Shown: positions 47,028-59,243, numbered from the stretch's first letter. The stretch: 64,000 nt of DNA from Mactra quadrangularis (GCA_025267735.1 CM046311.1:34138895-34202894); one strand, 5' to 3'. Numbers and translations are program-made. The notes: generated by a model not told the origin, from the sequence alone.

Positions 47028-48185
47028 ATTCACCATTGTCGCAGATAGGGTCCCAATAAAAAAACGCTCAGATTGTACCAACATTCAAAATGACGGCATT
47101 TTTTAGGAAGAAAAAACACGGTCTTCATGAGAAAACTCGGTCACTATGAGATTCGGAAGCAATCAAAAGGCCCGAATCTCATCAAAGCCTAGGTTTAAAT
47201 GAAATGAAAATTTGATAAATAAATCGAGGGTTGCCCGCAAGATACTAGCTCTTCAACCCTCAAATTGTGATGGACAAACTAATTTAATTTCCAAAATATA
47301 AGCCATTTAAATAAAGAAAAACGGGAAAATAAAATTGGGTTATTATACAATTTACAGTAGACAATTTAATTTAGGATTATTATGAAGTGCTATCATTTTG
47401 TTTAAGATTGCAATATGTGCGGATATTTGAAAAGCTTATAATCCTTTTAGTTGAAATATTTCGATGCAGTGAAAATAAACTGAAACATGTCAATAGCAAA
47501 ATAAGCATGTGCCAAAATATGAGGAAGAAACTAATTGACTGAGCTCTATCAATATCATTACACAAACAATGATACAGTCTGACTTGACTAAACTTGACTT
47601 AATTAGAATACAAACAACATATGTATGTGCTTAAATGTTTAAGTTTGCTTCTGTCTAATAATATTACTTGACGATAGCACAATTTCTCTGGTCGCTTTGT
47701 ATGTTGATAACAACATGTTCAAGTGACGACACAAATTATTGTTGACAGAGTATTTTGAACTCAACACTCTAAGCATATGCAATGGTAAACTAAACATATT
47801 AATGATTATTATCTTTAGAAAGTATCCAAGCAGGTACTAGCTTATGTCTTCACTTTTGATGTAGAATATGTGAACTAGCTTTAAAAGCATATTTTACACC
47901 CATGCTAATAGTGTACCTTCTTTACATTGTCAAAAAAATTACATTTTGGACGAATGTCAGTTGACCGCATTGTTATAGTGTTACTCCAACAAGATAGATA
48001 TCTCAAAAGAGTATCAGCACACCAATGTCGTCAGATATTTTTGGTGCTCAGCAAATTGCAGCAGAAGTGATCATTTGTTGAACAATTTTGTTGTCTGTGC
48101 TTCTCCCAAGGCTTAAAGGTTTATGCGATTAAACATATATGTAATGTTACGGAAAAAATGAAGAATCACCATATCTTGCAATTCA

Positions 48186-48490
48186 TAGTTTAGTTTAGTT
48201 TAAACTTATTTTATTGCCTGTAATACATATTTACAATTACATAAATACAACAAATATAATAATAACACATAACTATATGTATATACGGCAATCGGGTTGA
48301 GCCACAAGTTCTATAACTTAGTTACGGCTCTCCCCTTAAGGTATATACATTCGACATCTACAAGAAAATAAAATAGTCGGGCAATAGGAGTGGTTACAAG
48401 ATTGAATTTCATGGATAATCATAATACATAAGAAATATTGAATAGAAGAATAGATATATATTGTTCGTTTCCCCTCAACCGCCAAAGCCC
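48186..48490 (-). mobile_element. Possible LINE 3' tail
   Basis: Read on the minus strand: a cggctcaacccgattgccg-like stretch, then caggcaataaaataagttta and a short taaact-type tail repeat. This looks like the 3' UTR and microsatellite tail of a non-LTR element; no RT-coding part is attached. Confidence 0.35.
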
Positions 48491-51131
48491 GAACAACTTA
48501 ACAGTTAATGCAATTCATCGTCTATAAAGTTTGGAGTGGAACATATTTAAATATTACATACAAGATCGACAAGTTGTCTCAACGTACCATCCTTCTTTGG
48601 GGGAGTCTTTGATAGTGAATATACTCCAAATGTGTTTAGTAATCAGATATGTTTAAACTTTTGGCACTGATGCATCAGATCTGTTATGTGTTCTTTCAAG
48701 ATATTTAGTGTTAAGTGAAACAATACATTTTTAAATTTTCTACTTGGCCATGTTTTGTAATTAATGAATTCCTTAAAACCATCATCTTGCACAGTGTAAC
48801 ACTATTTGCTAAATCATGAGCTAGACACTGGGTTCAAATAGCAGTATATACACTTATAATGAGAATTGGCATCTACGCCACGTAATTTCTCTCAATCCTT
48901 GTAAATAAAACCAAATTCTACAACACACTTTTGATGGAAATGTGCTTTTTTATTTCTCCATTTTTTATTAATGGCCAGAGTCACTTACAATTAAATAAAG
49001 AACATTCATGATTCAGTTGTGATATCAGATGTCTTGATCTGACTTGAAATTATCCTATTGCAATTTCTCTTATTTACTATCAAAATGTGTTACAATGTCA
49101 ACAGAATTTCTATCAATTGCTTTGGCATAAATATACTCTTGAAAGATAATAGAACATGCACACAATACTTACAATGTCATTAGTTTTTTTCTTTTTTATA
49201 ACCTTCTTTAAATATACATGTATATTGATTATTATAGAAGTGTCAAACACATTGGGAAAGTGGTCGCTATTCTAAGATTATCACAACATATGTTGTTCAA
49301 TTAATTAAATATTACCAGAATAGTGTCTCTAAATTGCCATCTTAGAAACAATTTGCGTCCAGAGTCAACTGACTAGCTAACAAGTATCAACGATTTGATA
49401 TACGCAAGACCAAGAGATATAAAAACCTAAACATAATGCTGTATACCCATTAGTTAGCATTTATGTCTTTCAATGTGCATTGAAATTAATTTTCAAACTC
49501 TAATCATTCATTTTGACCACCATCTTAAATTCTTGAAGTTATCCAAGTATACCAATATGGCATCAATCGGTTACATAAACAAAAAAGGATTAACTACGAA
49601 ATAAAATGCATTGAAATCATTTTGTATACCCCAGTCTATGACTTAGCTCATTGTGGTTGATATATGTCCGACAGTTAGTTATTTACGCCATTTTAGCCGC
49701 CATCTTGGATTTTGGAAATTGCCCAATGATGTCAGTATGGCATCAACCACTTTTATGAACTAAACTAAAGAGTAATTCATACAAAAATGCATTAAAAATT
49801 TTTGAAATGCCTCTATGTACGATCCTGCTCATTGTAGTTGATATACCCGACAAGTATAGTTTTTATCCGCCATTTTGTCCGCCATCTTGGATTGGATAAT
49901 GAACGAGGGGAACCAAAATTGCAAAACAATAAAATTGCAGATAATGTTAGACTAATTTCAGCTATTTAAAATTAGACAATGATAAGGATGGATTTATTAT
50001 ACATTAATCTGCTTTCATCCGCCATTTTGTCCGCCATCTTGAATTTTGGGAGTTGCCGAAGAGTGCCGAAGTGACATCATCCAGTTGCGTAAACTACGAT
50101 GTCTTAGCTTCAAGAAAATGCAAAAACATTTTATACATCCTTCCATGCACGGTTCAATTGATTTGTGTTGTTTATATACCGGACTATTATATACCCGACA
50201 GTTAGTTATTTACGCCATTCTAGCCGCCATCTTGGGTTTTGGAAATTGCCCAATGGTGCCAGTGTGGCATCAACCAGTTTTGTAAACTAAACTCAAGAGT
50301 TATTATTTCAAAAATGCAATAAAACTTTTTTGAAATGCCTCTATGTACGATTTTTCTCTTTCGGTTTGATATTCCCGACAAATTTAGCTTTCATCCGCCA
50401 TTTTGTCCGCCATCTTGGATTCGATAATAAACGAGGGGTACCAAAATTGCATGAAATAAAATTGCAGATAATGTTAGACTAGTTTCAGCTGTTCAAATGA
50501 TCAGACTGTGGTAAAGATGGATTTATTATACAATAATCAGCTTTCCTCCGCCATTTTGTCCGCCATCTTGAATTTTGGGAGTTGCCCAAGAGTGCCGAAG
50601 TGGCATCATTCAGTTTCGTAAACTACAATGTCTTAGCTTCAAGAAAATGCAAAAACATTTTCTACATCATTCCATGCACGGTTCAGTCGTTTTTTGTAGT
50701 TTATATACCGGACTAACACACTAAAATCACCCATGCCATTACTAACAAGGTATGTTTATAATACATTCATTATCTTTTACAGTTGTATGTTTAATTTTGA
50801 TTTGCATTAAAATTGTCATTATTAGAACACTCCTTCGCTACTTAATCCCTAGTCACTTATTTGGGGATTCCTCTTTTAGGGATAACTCCTATAACAGACA
50901 AAAATTTCCACAATCCAAAATTGTGATAAACAATCCATAAAAATCATTTAGTCATACAACAACAAGGCAATATTTCAGGGACCCTGAGAGAATCTTAAGA
51001 TATGGTTCACTAGGATTTCTCCAAAGTTTTTGAGATCCTCGGAATCCTGCGACACTGTTAGTGTTGAACCCTGCTTAAATTCATTATTATAGGAGTATTT
51101 TGAATAAACTTACACAAAACATTAGACATAC

Positions 51132-51315
51132 CTTTCAATACTATTAAGATAAGATTGTCCATCATGTCCTCCAACAGCGTATAATAAATCATTTAATACA
51201 GCGACACCTACACCACATCTACGTTTACACATCGGTGCCACCATACGCCATTCACCAGTCTGTGGATCATAACGTTCTACACTTGAGATTGCATCTCCAC
51301 TACACCAGCCACCAA
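51132..51315 (-). CDS. KLHL20: KLHL20 exon (kelch 1-2)
   Basis: [40 protein letters not shown] and [16 protein letters not shown]. Human: [20 protein letters not shown]. Starts the kelch propeller. Acceptor ttcattag, donor gtatgt. A pogo-like element ends 33 bp upstream of the acceptor. Confidence 0.95.
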
Positions 51316-51347
51316 CTAATGAATAAAATTATAATAAATTATTAATA

Positions 51348-52621
51348 CAGTCAATTCTCGTTATCTCGACTTAGTTGGGACCGTTGGAAAATAATCGAGA
51401 TAACGAAAAGTCGAGACAAACAAGATAAACGAAATTTTCTAAGGGAGGTAATTCCGATGTCTTCAGTAGTAGTTTTACCTGTTCAGAGAGTGTAGTTTAG
51501 AATAATCGCTTTGCTGCAGCTGTGAATAGGGTTTTACCATTAACTTGTACTTTAAGGGTTTTGTGACACTTTTACTGCTGGCAAAGTTCCCTCTCGACAA
51601 GTTATAGAACAAAATCGCGTATTTTCCGAAAATCTACTTTCGGTTTCTACTATTTCACTGACTGTATCTCGAAAGAACGACTAACCAAGCGTATATTCTT
51701 CAGAATATTTGAAGCCAGTCAGATAAATTGTGTGTGTATATGTTTGACGTCATACACTATTTCGTACAACCCCAGCACCGTCATCGTGTAAGTCGGCTTC
51801 TCTTTGATAATTTTGAGTAGTTGCTGATAATATCCAGTTGTGTGTGTGAAGAGTAGTTGACTATTACGTCACGAAAAAATATAGACTTGAACTACAAGAA
51901 TGTCGGCATATCTTTTAAATGCGCGTATTTTTATTATCGATCCATAACAGTTGTAAACATCGTTTTTCCAACAGGTCTGTAGAGTGATTAATTTATCATG
52001 CAAAGAAGATGCCGTACATTTATATCAACTTAAATGACGAAATATAATAATAAAAATAAACGAAAAATATTTGTTTCTTATTTTTTTTGGACAAAATATT
52101 CATTAAACAAAATTAATGAACACAAAAAAGTAACGAGTATCGCAGTGTTTTTTTAAATGAAGCACATGATTGTAAGCACGCATTTTGATATCTTTACACT
52201 GCACACTCAATTTTGACATCTGTCAAGTAACACTCGACTTATTCAACAATGGTTTCATTTAGTCATGTCAATTAGTTTGTATATTTAAATGACATGTTAA
52301 TTCAATATTGACACGTTCTTTTTCACAGATTATCTATACAGTCGCTAATCGATAAACAATGGACGTGTGCTATTTTTCGCACCTCAACGGATCGCCGATA
52401 ATATCTTTGTCTAGTCGACTTAAACATTATAATTTTATAGTAAAATAACACTTTGGGACTCAAATTTATAGTCGAGAGAGCGAAAATGTCGAGACAAAAA
52501 GATCGAGTCAAACATGATTTTTTTCATATAGATAAAGAAGGAAAAAAATCGGGACTTTTGATTTTCAATCGAGACAACGAAATGTCGACACAAGAGTAGT
52601 CGAGATAATGCGAATTGACTG
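51348..52621 (+). mobile_element. pogo/Tigger-like element, non-autonomous, 1.27 kb
   Basis: Inverted ends CAGTCAATTCTCGTTATCTC and CAGTCAATTCGCATTATCTC, with a TA duplication on each side (51346-51347, 52622-52623). The CAGT start, the CTCG.TAT block and the TA target fit pogo/Tigger. No transposase frame is left. Subterminal gtcgagac-type motifs recur at both ends. Confidence 0.75.
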
Positions 52622-52770
52622 TAATATAAACAATAAAGATTTTATACACATGTATAGACTTAACACTGTTAGGCAGAGCCCATTCTTCCCTATGAGCCTC
52701 TTAACACCAGTATGTACATAATATGTACAGCAAGCACAAAACATAATCCAGAATTTCAGTTCAGTATTAA

Positions 52771-54367
52771 GGCCACAACAAGTTGATGATATGTTCTACG
52801 CAGGGACCAGGAAATTCGCCGAAGTCAATCGGTCCAAAGCCGTCCGAGTACCGGATACGGGTTTTAACGTGTACCGTACGGACCCGACCGTTTACTGAAC
52901 TTTATTCACGACCATGTTAGTACTTATTTTTTGCTCCCTTTTATTAGGAAGGCATACGTTACATTGGCATTGTTTGTTTAATTTTTTACAAAACTTAACT
53001 TCTATCTAGCATAAAAGCGTGGTTTCCGAAATTACTCCCCACAACCGTCGGTCGTTCAATAAACAGAACTTGAAAAAAGGCTGTTTCATCTAGTTCTAAT
53101 GTTGTTGGAAAACACCGTCATGTGGGGAAATTATTTTAACTGCGCATGCGCAGAAAAACGGGTCCAAAGTAAATGTCTCGCATTTAAGCGTCGTTCGCTA
53201 AATTAAGAAAGAAAACGTAAAATAATGATAAGCTTTTTTAATTACACACGTATAAAACGTTTCTCATACGAAGTGACGATCTAGCGTGGGTCTCGAAAAT
53301 GTATAACATCTCATCACAATGGTTCAAGCGGTTTCTTTTAACACAAAAGATTATCAAATCGTGCATAGTACACCATTTATAGATAGTTTAATGACAAAAC
53401 TGTTCGTTTGGAAAATTATTTTCGTTGAATTTGGAATTTAATAGTAATCATTAATTTTGTTTACCAAAGAAGGGAGAAGAGAGGGTTGAATTTTGATCAC
53501 CAACAACTGTACCTTCAATCAATAAGAATTTGCGTAGATACATGTCCTAAGATAATTTCTTATTATTCACACCTCAATTTAAGACGTAAAAATAAATCAT
53601 GAATCAAGTCAAACAAATTAAAGATTAAAAGAATACATCAATCAGGAATTGACAACAAAAGCAGTTAAATTGTTTTCTTTAATTATTCATAAAACATTCT
53701 TTATAAAAGATTATTGTTTTTTACAAGTTTACAGGTTTCTAACAGACCGATTGAAAAACGTAATCGGTTCGATGGACACGATTAAGTAAGAACATATTCT
53801 TCTGCTGTTCTTCAAATTAATCGAGTGCAAATCAAGCGTACCTTGCTGTGCTCGATCAAAAAAAAATATCACTGCCTCAACCCCACATGATACCTGTAAC
53901 CATGGATACGTTATACAGGGTCCTTGATGTGTAACCTGTGGACAATTAAGCAGGATATTACACCAGTAAACAGTGGGTTTTAGCAACTGATAGTTGTTTG
54001 ATAATATTTTATCGATACGTTTTCTTGAAAATTATGGAAATTAGTGGTTTGAGGTCAAAATTAGCGAATTTTTCCCGGACCGATTTTTTTAAGGATTTTG
54101 AAATCTCAATCGGTCCAAACTGAAAAAATCGGTCCGAAAACCGAAAAACCGGCGATTTCCTGGTCCCTGGTTCTACGGATTTTTCTGGAAAAAAAATGGG
54201 GCGAGGGAGCGAAAAACAAAATAAAAAAGTTTTTATTCACTTGCTTTATATAGCAGTTCGACCAAATTTTTATGAGCGAGCGAGGAAATAAAAATATTTT
54301 TTTGTAAAAACCGTCAAAATTAAGGTGCGAGCGAATCCATAGAACATATAATCAATTTGTTGTGGCC
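52771..54367 (+). mobile_element. Harbinger-like MITE, interrupted by a hAT element
   Basis: Inverted ends GGCCACAACAAGTTGATGAT and GGCCACAACAAATTGATTAT, flanked by TAA on each side (52768-52770, 54368-54370). This fits the TWA targets of PIF/Harbinger. Without the hAT insert the unit is about 220 bp. A right end of the same family is at 43183-43243. Confidence 0.75.
52801..54169 (+). mobile_element. hAT element, non-autonomous, 1.37 kb
   Basis: Ends CAGGGACCAGGAAATTCGCC and the inverse (ggcgatttcctggtccctg), with a perfect 8-bp duplication GTTCTACG (52793-52800 and 54170-54177): the hAT signature. It is inserted inside the left end of the Harbinger-like MITE. Subterminal 'atcggtcc' motifs recur. 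No transposase frame remains. Confidence 0.9.
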
Positions 54368-54768
54368 TAATGCCTAGCAAGTGGACAGTGTCCACCAAAA
54401 TTGCCATCAGTTCATTGAATTTTAGAATATGGGTAGTCTGACAGTACACTACCTTTTTATTGCCAACAATTTTCCAGTTCAATAAAAATCATATCATGAG
54501 TAGAAAAATTTCAAGTATGAAAAAAGGCAGTTTAATAATTTGTTAAAGAAATGCCAAGTCATCGAAATAGACACCATAATTAATCAATCATGAAGATTCA
54601 GTTAACATTCTTTTGTTCTTGTATAAATTCAATTTTGCTAGACCCAATATCCAGTATGAATGAAAATTTGTTGTGAAGTCTGCTTTTGTTTTAGTCTTGA
54701 AGGGTTTTGATGAGCCATGACAGTCAGACTGTAGAGTCAAATGAGTTTAAACAAAACAAACATTTTAC

Positions 54769-54979
54769 CTGCAAACAAGACTTCTCCACATCTTATAGGT
54801 TTCCTAGCTCTGGTTCTAGGTCCTTGCATCAATGGTCTTTCTTGTGGTAATAATAGATAATTCTTAGCTTCATCAACTAGGTCTCTACATGTATCGTCAC
54901 TTTTAATTAATAAATCTGAACCCACTGTACCCACTAGAAACTTAGGACTCATTAATGGTAGACGAACGTGTTGTAAAAC
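54769..54979 (-). CDS. KLHL20: KLHL20 exon (end of BACK, linker to kelch)
   Basis: [60 protein letters not shown] and [10 protein letters not shown]. Near-identical to human through this region. Acceptor tttcttttag, donor gtaaaa. Confidence 0.95.
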
Positions 54980-55009
54980 CTAAAAGAAAAGTAAATGAAT
55001 CACAATATT

Positions 55010-55205
55010 GTAGCAAAGGTATAATATGGTACTTGTACTCCATTACATTAAAGCTAGCTTCATGGCGATGAGGCAGAGTGCCTCTAGTGGTTGTGGGTTT
55101 GAATCCCAGTTTGGACCATGTTTTTTTTATCAGGTTACAATGTCAATAATATTGCCGGGTTTATTTTCACATGAAGGGATAACGTGGCCTGGCCCTTTGT
55201 ATAAG
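55010..55205 (+). mobile_element. tRNA-like SINE (family D)
   Basis: Starts gtagcaaaggtataatatgg, like 39640; B-box-like gggtttgaatccc near 55095. The head is diverged. Confidence 0.4.
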
Positions 55206-55620
55206 GTAAATAGCAACAGCATGTTTTCATTATATCTTAAATAACATACACTTACTGAGTTATATGTTTAATGAAATACTTCTGTCTTTATGACTGAATA
55301 TTTCATCAATTAAACCATTATCTAAGTTAAAGGTTTCTCTATTTTGCTATAGAAATATGCACAATTATTTAATAAAGGGAATAGGCAATAGGGAAATACC
55401 TACATTTTTAGCAGGGGAATGGGGCCAAATTTTCAACCTTAAAATGGCCTAAAAAGGCTGTTTACCTAAATAGGAAAGACTAGAGTTAATAAGATAGAAA
55501 TTCCCAATCTAAGATGCAAATATCATCATGTCTGGTCTCTAGATTCAAAATTATCTAAGTCATACAAGTTGGCATTCTGAAACCATGATAACATAATAAT
55601 GATAATTATTAGTAACATAC

Positions 55621-55779
55621 TGATGGTAGATGGCCTCGTCTTTCTTGTATATTATATTTAACCCAACCCATTACAGCATTAAATACTTGTTCTTCTGTCC
55701 GTACATTCAACTCGTCACTAGATATTATATCTACAAGTTGATTGATAGGTAATAACATAAACTCTTCACTTTCCATAAC
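55621..55779 (-). CDS. KLHL20: KLHL20 exon (BACK domain)
   Basis: [40 protein letters not shown] and [13 protein letters not shown]. The BACK domain with the preceding 3-box helps hold CUL3. Acceptor gtttttctag, donor gtatgt; 53 codons, phase 0. Confidence 0.95.
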
Positions 55780-56278
55780 CTAGAAAAACATAAATATATT
55801 CAAACATTAAAAAGAGTTGAAGTGCAATTTTAAGTCTGCTTTCATACCCACGTTCAGTCAACTTAACAATTTTGTATGATAACCAATACAATAATAAGTC
55901 TCATGGCAAACAAATGGCAGACATTCTAGCTGTTTACCCCAGTTTGAATGTTCAAAGCCAAAATAATAATGATTATTCTAGAAAGAGACAACGGCAGGAA
56001 GACAACCAAGTGGTAGACCACTTTTGACCGAAATGGTATCTTTCTGATACAGGATAGTTTTGTTAGGTAAAATCTTGGTGCAAGGAGAAAACAAATAAAG
56101 TACAAATACAAAGGTCCTAGCTTATACAAAAACAAATATTATTCAAAAAGTCTTTCAAATTGTAACTATCAAATTTATGCAGGCTTTGTCGTAAGATGAT
56201 CCCTATAAAATTCCACCTTCAGATTTATGTGTAGCCATCTTCAAGTTGAATAAAAGAAAAACAAAACAGTAGTAATAC

Positions 56279-56793
56279 CTCTTGGAAATTATGTTGTGTA
56301 AATTTATCAGCTATTCTCAACAGCTCTCTACATGCATGTGTGTCAGCAAAGGCTCTTATGCCTAAACAATTTGATGGATCTAATTGTCTTTTAAGGAATT
56401 CACAGCACACTTCCTGAATTTCAGCCAGCTGAAGCAGACATGCTGCTGGTAACAAAGTTTGTACATTACTTTCCTCAACTGTGATATTTGACATGTAACA
56501 AAAGTCTATCAATAATTCCATTGCATTTTCATCTATGTCTCTGATTGTCACTTCTGTTTGACGACTTTCTGCTAGTTCACCAGTGAACATGGCATGAAAG
56601 TAAGGACTACATGCTGACAGTATCACTCTATGTGCAAATATTTTCCTCTGTCCAACTATTAACACAACATCACATAATTCTCTGTGTTTACGTAAAACAT
56701 TGATTGCCTCAAGTGTAAGTTTTGGATGCTTGTCTGATGTGTATGGCAAACGTGCCGGGGAAGATGGCCGATCAATGCCCGTCTGGGTTAGAT
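56279..56793 (-). CDS. KLHL20: KLHL20 exon (BTB domain, start of BACK)
   Basis: Begins with two bases of a codon, then [20 protein letters not shown]; the conserved part starts at [12 protein letters not shown] (human PARMPYISDKHP). The BTB fold ([20 protein letters not shown] to [20 protein letters not shown]) dimerises and binds CUL3; BACK starts near [20 protein letters not shown]. Ends NFQE. Acceptor cttatttttcag. The eight exons give 579 residues; human KLHL20 has 609, so about 30 N-terminal residues and the ATG are missing and must lie upstream. The Met about 20 codons before the acceptor lies in LINE sequence and is not the real start. Confidence 0.93.
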
Positions 56794-56794
56794 C

Positions 56795-57506
56795 TGAAAA
56801 ATAAGATGTACCAACTAGACAATCACATTCTACAGCAAGTCGACGAAAATCCATACCTTGGAGTCACTTTTCGTTTTACAGACAATCTAAAATTTGGAAC
56901 TCACATTACCAAGATTACTAATAAAGCCAGTTCTACCCTTGGCTTTCTCAAGAGAAACCTTGAACACTGCCTGCTATTCTGCAGGAAAACAGCTTATTTA
57001 TTCCTTGTTAGATCGACTCTTGAATACAGCTCAATTGTATGGGACCCATTTCTACAGAAAGATATAGACAAACTGGAGTCAGTTCAACATAAGGCTGCTA
57101 GATTTATCTCAGGAATTATAAATCAAGAGACAATGGCTGCGTCACCAGGATGTTGAAGCAACTTGAGCTACCCCCACTACAAGACAGAAGGAAAATGGCA
57201 TGACTGACATTCTTCTTAAAGGTGACTGAGGGGCTGGTGCGAGCAATGCCCACTGATACCTATCTGACCCCTATTCGTAGTAAACGCCTAATTCAACCTA
57301 AGAAACTAGACAATTATATAAGTAAAAACATTGTAGAAAGCCAAGCAATAAACCATCATAAGTGTTTTAAACCTATCATCTCAAAAAGTGACCAATTTAA
57401 ACATTCATTCTTTCCTAGGACTATTAGTGATTGGAATAATTTAGATAGTGCCTTTGTGTGTGCAGAGACAGTACAGAGCTTTAAAACGACTCTCAATCAG
57501 TGCTAA
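56795..57506 (+). pseudogene. Truncated non-LTR retrotransposon (LINE), C-terminal RT part
   Basis: Plus-strand remnant, antisense to KLHL20. The first frame has the thumb-type motif [25 protein letters not shown] and LEYSSIVWDPFLQKDIDKLE, followed by VQHKAARFI; the second frame has FPRTISDWNNLDSAF and SFKTTLNQC. A frameshift near 57135 and an in-frame stop near 57200 break it. The N-terminal endonuclease and RT palm are missing (5' truncation). Jockey/CR1-like by motif; clade uncertain. Confidence 0.85.
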
Positions 57507-57643
57507 TAAATCCTAGCTCCTCTCTCCCGCTGCGTACATATCGAAAGGTCCTGCAGAGTAACATTTTGATTCATTCAAAACTACAAGCTACATCTAAAAG
57601 TGCAAATTGCGAATCTTAGGCAGGCACTAACAAAATTCAATGG

Positions 57644-57808
57644 TTGTGACTTACCATCCATTCAAGAAATAAACTTACAAAAAAGTATGTACCATACATT
57701 GTTGGCAATAAGATTGCAGTATGGACAATTCTTTGCAATTGATTAACAAAGGCTGTTATCAGGGTCTAGCTGAAACTGAACGGCTAAAGCCGTACTGGGT
57801 ATGTAGAC
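57644..57808 (+). repeat. 165-bp direct repeat, left of foldback element
   Basis: Runs from ttgtgacttaccatcca to tactgggtatgtagac; about 95% identical to 58643-58807. Confidence 0.9.
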
Positions 57809-58642
57809 GGGACCGGGACAACTCAACCTGGGACAACTCAACCCGTGAGCCAGGACAACTCAACCCGTAAGTAGGGACAACTCAACCTGGGACAACTCAA
57901 CCCGTAAGTAGGGACAACTCAACCCGTGGACAACTCAACCCGTATGATGTATACATGTAATTAGTTACTCATCATAAATAATATGTTTAAACAGTTAAAT
58001 TTGATATTAAGATCTATCGCTGATTTATCGCTCATGAAAGATATTAAAGTATGAAAATAATGATGAAAATTTTAACCTAATGAGAAGTAATGTTGGCTAA
58101 TTAAATTGAAAATACAAAAAAAATGTATGTCATTAAATTTATTGACATACAAAATCCTCAATATTATGTACAAAAATATGAGCTTATTTAATCAAGAGTT
58201 ATTGTGAATTATCCCATATTTTCGCCATGTAATTTGACAATAAATGGAATTTAAATTATTTAAGAATGGCTCATTCTATGAGTAAGTAAATTAAATCTAA
58301 ACCACTGTTTATTGATCTGTGATTATTTTGTTACCATGAAAATCTGTGATAAAAATAAACAAATGTACATCCTTCTTGTTTATCACATATGATTTTATCA
58401 CACATTTTAATAACATACATTACTTAACATTATTCACAAATATCTTCCATTCTTGATAGAAATACATTTAATTTCACTTTTTATTGTTAATACATATTTT
58501 TATGATAAATAACCAATTAGATTATATATCAAACTATCATAATATATTTTATGGGTTGAGTTGGCCACGGGTTGAGTAGTCCCAATTTCGGCTTGAGTTG
58601 TCCACGGGTTGAGTTGGATTCAGGTGGAGTTGTACTGTACCC
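57809..58642 (+). mobile_element. Foldback-like element with 'acaactcaaccc' arrays
   Basis: The left arm has seven direct copies of ggacaactcaacccg or a close variant (about 57814-57945). The right arm has five in inverted orientation (cgggttgagttgtcc, about 58552-58640). Between them are about 600 bp of AT-rich DNA with no coding frame. Short tandem repeats inverted at the two ends are the plan of foldback transposons. Confidence 0.7.
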
Positions 58643-58807
58643 TTGTGACTTACCATCCATTTAAGTAATAAACTTATGAATAAGTATGTACCATACATTG
58701 TTGGCAATAAGATTGAAGTTTGGACAATTCTTTGCAATTGATTAACAAAGGCTGTTATCAGGGTCTAGCTGAAACTGAACGGCTAAAGCCGTACTGGGTA
58801 TGTAGAC
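58643..58807 (+). repeat. 165-bp direct repeat, right of foldback element
   Basis: Second copy of 57644-57808. Differences include cattcaag/catttaag and ttgcagtatgg/ttgaagtttgg. Confidence 0.9.
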
Positions 58808-59240
58808 CTACCGAATAAATCAGCTTTCATTTATCAGTCAGTCAACCAATTAGGCCGGTCACACAATTGTCACAGTATGACAAAGGTATTTATATTGCCT
58901 TAAATACATTGTGGTCACAATGATACCACAAGGTGGTAAAGCTGGAACAGTCCATTCTCAAGACTTAGAGTCAAGTCAAAATTCTCATATTTTTGTTACC
59001 CCACCCACCATTTATATCATTGATGTCCAACAGAAGTTGGAGTAAATATGCAATATAAAATAGGTAAAGATAGTTTTATTCATACCAACGGCTCCTTTTA
59101 GCATTTTTCTAAGCTTATATGTAATTCACGCTGATCAAAGGTGTGAAAGAATTATGTTAACCACAATATTTAATTTCTCATGTTTTTACTTTTTGACAGG
59201 CACTTGCTTTCATTCACAATGCGGTGAAAGAACGAGAGAT
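58808..59240. other. Intergenic between KLHL20 and ANKRD45
   Basis: No exon recognised. The missing KLHL20 start exon would be expected here or between 57510 and 57640. Confidence 0.3.
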
Positions 59241-59243
59241 TTG

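Larger units (their letters stand above)
46167..50715 (+). mobile_element. 4.5-kb inverted-repeat element rich in CCGCCAT(C/T)TTG motifs
   Basis: Edges TAGTCCGG (46167-46174) and CCGGACTA (50708-50715). The left arm (46167 to about 46690) and right arm (about 49500-50715) are inverted relatives; for example the inverse of 46270-46330 matches 50560-50620. The right arm is built of about 176-bp subrepeats, with a 527-bp block present twice (49674-50200, 50201-50727). Each subrepeat has one or two gccgccatcttgg-like motifs. The middle, 47.2-49.4 kb, carries no clear coding frame. It fills an intron of KLHL20. Superfamily unknown. Confidence 0.6.

Noticed and set aside
56800..56854. Upstream in-frame ATG (MDFRRLAVE) for KLHL20
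   Set aside because: This is the antisense reading of the LINE, upstream of a strong acceptor; it does not match any KLHL20 N-terminus.
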